Shown here: one piece after another, positions 12,774 through 13,312 of the stretch | Numbering within the stretch: the first letter of the stretch is position 1 | Layout of the letters: every line of letters starts with the position of its first letter | NCBI GenBank assembly: GCA_937973575.1 | Contig: CALJKH010000145.1 | Location: forward strand, 1 to 13,312 | Direction of reading: 5' to 3' | Length of the DNA stretch: 13,312 nucleotides | DNA from: an uncultured Solirubrobacterales bacterium | GTDB taxonomy: Bacteria > Actinomycetota > Thermoleophilia > Solirubrobacterales > Solirubrobacteraceae | Made by a program: the position numbers and the translations under genes | Notes under the pieces: model-generated | Seen by the model: only the letters and a program-made list of their open reading frames with translations | Told to the model about the DNA's origin: nothing | The model's database searches: none

Positions 12774-13312
12774 CTAGAAGAGTTGGTTCTCGCCGCCGAA
12801 GACTTCACTAACGGAGCCGTCGGTGAAGATCTGGCGGATCGACGTGGTGAGCAGCTCAGCGCAGGAAAGAACTCGAATGTTGTCCGGTGCGCCAGCAGCG
12901 AGCGGGATCGTGTCGGTTACGACAATCTCCTCAAAGCCAGCTGTCGCCAAGTTCTCGAAAGCGTTGCCTGAAAGAACGGGGTGAGTCGCTGCGGCATAGA
13001 CCTTTGTCGCGCCCTCGTCCATGACAGTTTGCGCAGCGGCCTTGAGGGTGCCGGCAGTGTCGATGATGTCGTCGACGATCAGCGCAGTGCGGCCCTTCAC
13101 ATCACCGATGATGTGGCCAACCTCAGCCTGCTGGTGCTCGGGGCGCTCCTTGTTGAGAAGTGCAAGATCAGCCCCGATGATCGAAGCGAACTTCTTGTTC
13201 AGCTTCACACGGCCAGCGTCTGGTGAGACGACAACGAGGTCATCAAGGCCAAGGTCGTCGAAGTACTGAGTAAGCGTGAACATCGCCGTCATGTGGTCAC
13301 ACGGCTTCTGGA
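12774..13312 (-). CDS. prs: Ribose-phosphate pyrophosphokinase (PRPP synthetase), 5' end off the window
   Basis: The visible 179 residues are the C-terminal half to two thirds of PRPP synthetase, which makes 5-phosphoribosyl 1-diphosphate from ribose 5-phosphate and ATP for nucleotide, histidine, tryptophan and NAD synthesis. The reading is open to the right edge, where it encodes KPCDHMTAMFTLTQYF, matching the family's VDHL(T)A segment; the ATG at 13292 is internal. Key motifs are VVVSPDAGRVKLNKKFA (flexible-loop region and Mg/ATP contacts) and IVDDIIDTAGTL (the PRPP-binding loop). ATHPVLSG and VTDTIPL follow as usual, and the C-terminus RQIFTDGSVSEVFGG is typical of the class I enzyme. The stop codon lies three bases ahead of the antitoxin-domain gene's GTG. 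Confidence 0.96.
   Translation of the reverse strand, partial: QKPCDHMTAMFTLTQYFDDLGLDDLVVVSPDAGRVKLNKKFASIIGADLALLNKERPEHQQAEVGHIIGDVKGRTALIVDDIIDTAGTLKAAAQTVMDEGATKVYAAATHPVLSGNAFENLATAGFEEIVVTDTIPLAAGAPDNIRVLSCAELLTTSIRQIFTDGSVSEVFGGENQLF

Noticed and set aside
1..13312. tRNA, rRNA or insertion sequence with transposase
   Set aside because: No cloverleaf with a conserved T-loop, no rRNA-like stretch and no transposase motif was seen on either strand.

Overview
The window most likely comes from a member of the Actinomycetota, probably Thermoleophilia-like (Solirubrobacterales/Gaiellales). The main reason is one minus-strand gene order: prs, then rplY (long L25/CTC form), pth, mfd, a SurA-N lipoprotein, mazG, eno and a DivIC/FtsB-type divisome protein. 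The small genes between them are of the kind seen in that group. This placement is inference from gene content and order; no 16S rRNA or tRNA lies in the window.

Layout. Bases 1 to about 394 look like a mosaic: a minus-strand piece of a dctA-type transporter gene, about 100 bases I cannot assign, and a plus-strand piece of alanine dehydrogenase fused in frame to an N-terminally truncated DUF2090 (inositol-catabolism aldolase-like) gene ending at 1195. Two short pieces of unrelated housekeeping genes, in opposite orientations, suggest an assembly or amplification chimera at the contig end. From 1200 to 2740 the plus strand carries a strong terminator, a membrane-anchored thermonuclease-like protein, an 87-residue single-span membrane protein and a helix-turn-helix/coiled-coil protein. 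A GC-rich hairpin at 2769-2800 separates these from the minus-strand block, which fills the rest of the window.

The minus-strand block, read from right to left in transcription order: prs (runs off the right edge), a small MbcA/ParS-type antitoxin-domain protein, a membrane-anchored four-cysteine protein and a secreted blue-copper protein followed by a hairpin. Then come rplY, pth and mfd, nearly touching (pth and mfd overlap by ATGA), the SurA-N lipoprotein, mazG, eno, the FtsB/DivIC protein and an unknown 114-residue protein. It joins nucleotide supply (PRPP synthetase), translation quality control (L25, Pth), transcription-coupled repair (Mfd), nucleotide-pool cleaning (MazG), glycolysis (enolase) and division.

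The most unusual feature is a pair of near-identical hairpin elements of about 69-89 bases (2146-2234 and 3617-3685). Their 61-base cores differ at one position, their outer stems carry a compensatory base-pair change, and they sit in two unrelated intergenic gaps with opposite orientation relative to the flanking genes. They could be copies of a small non-autonomous palindromic mobile element or of a structured RNA. I do not recognise the family.
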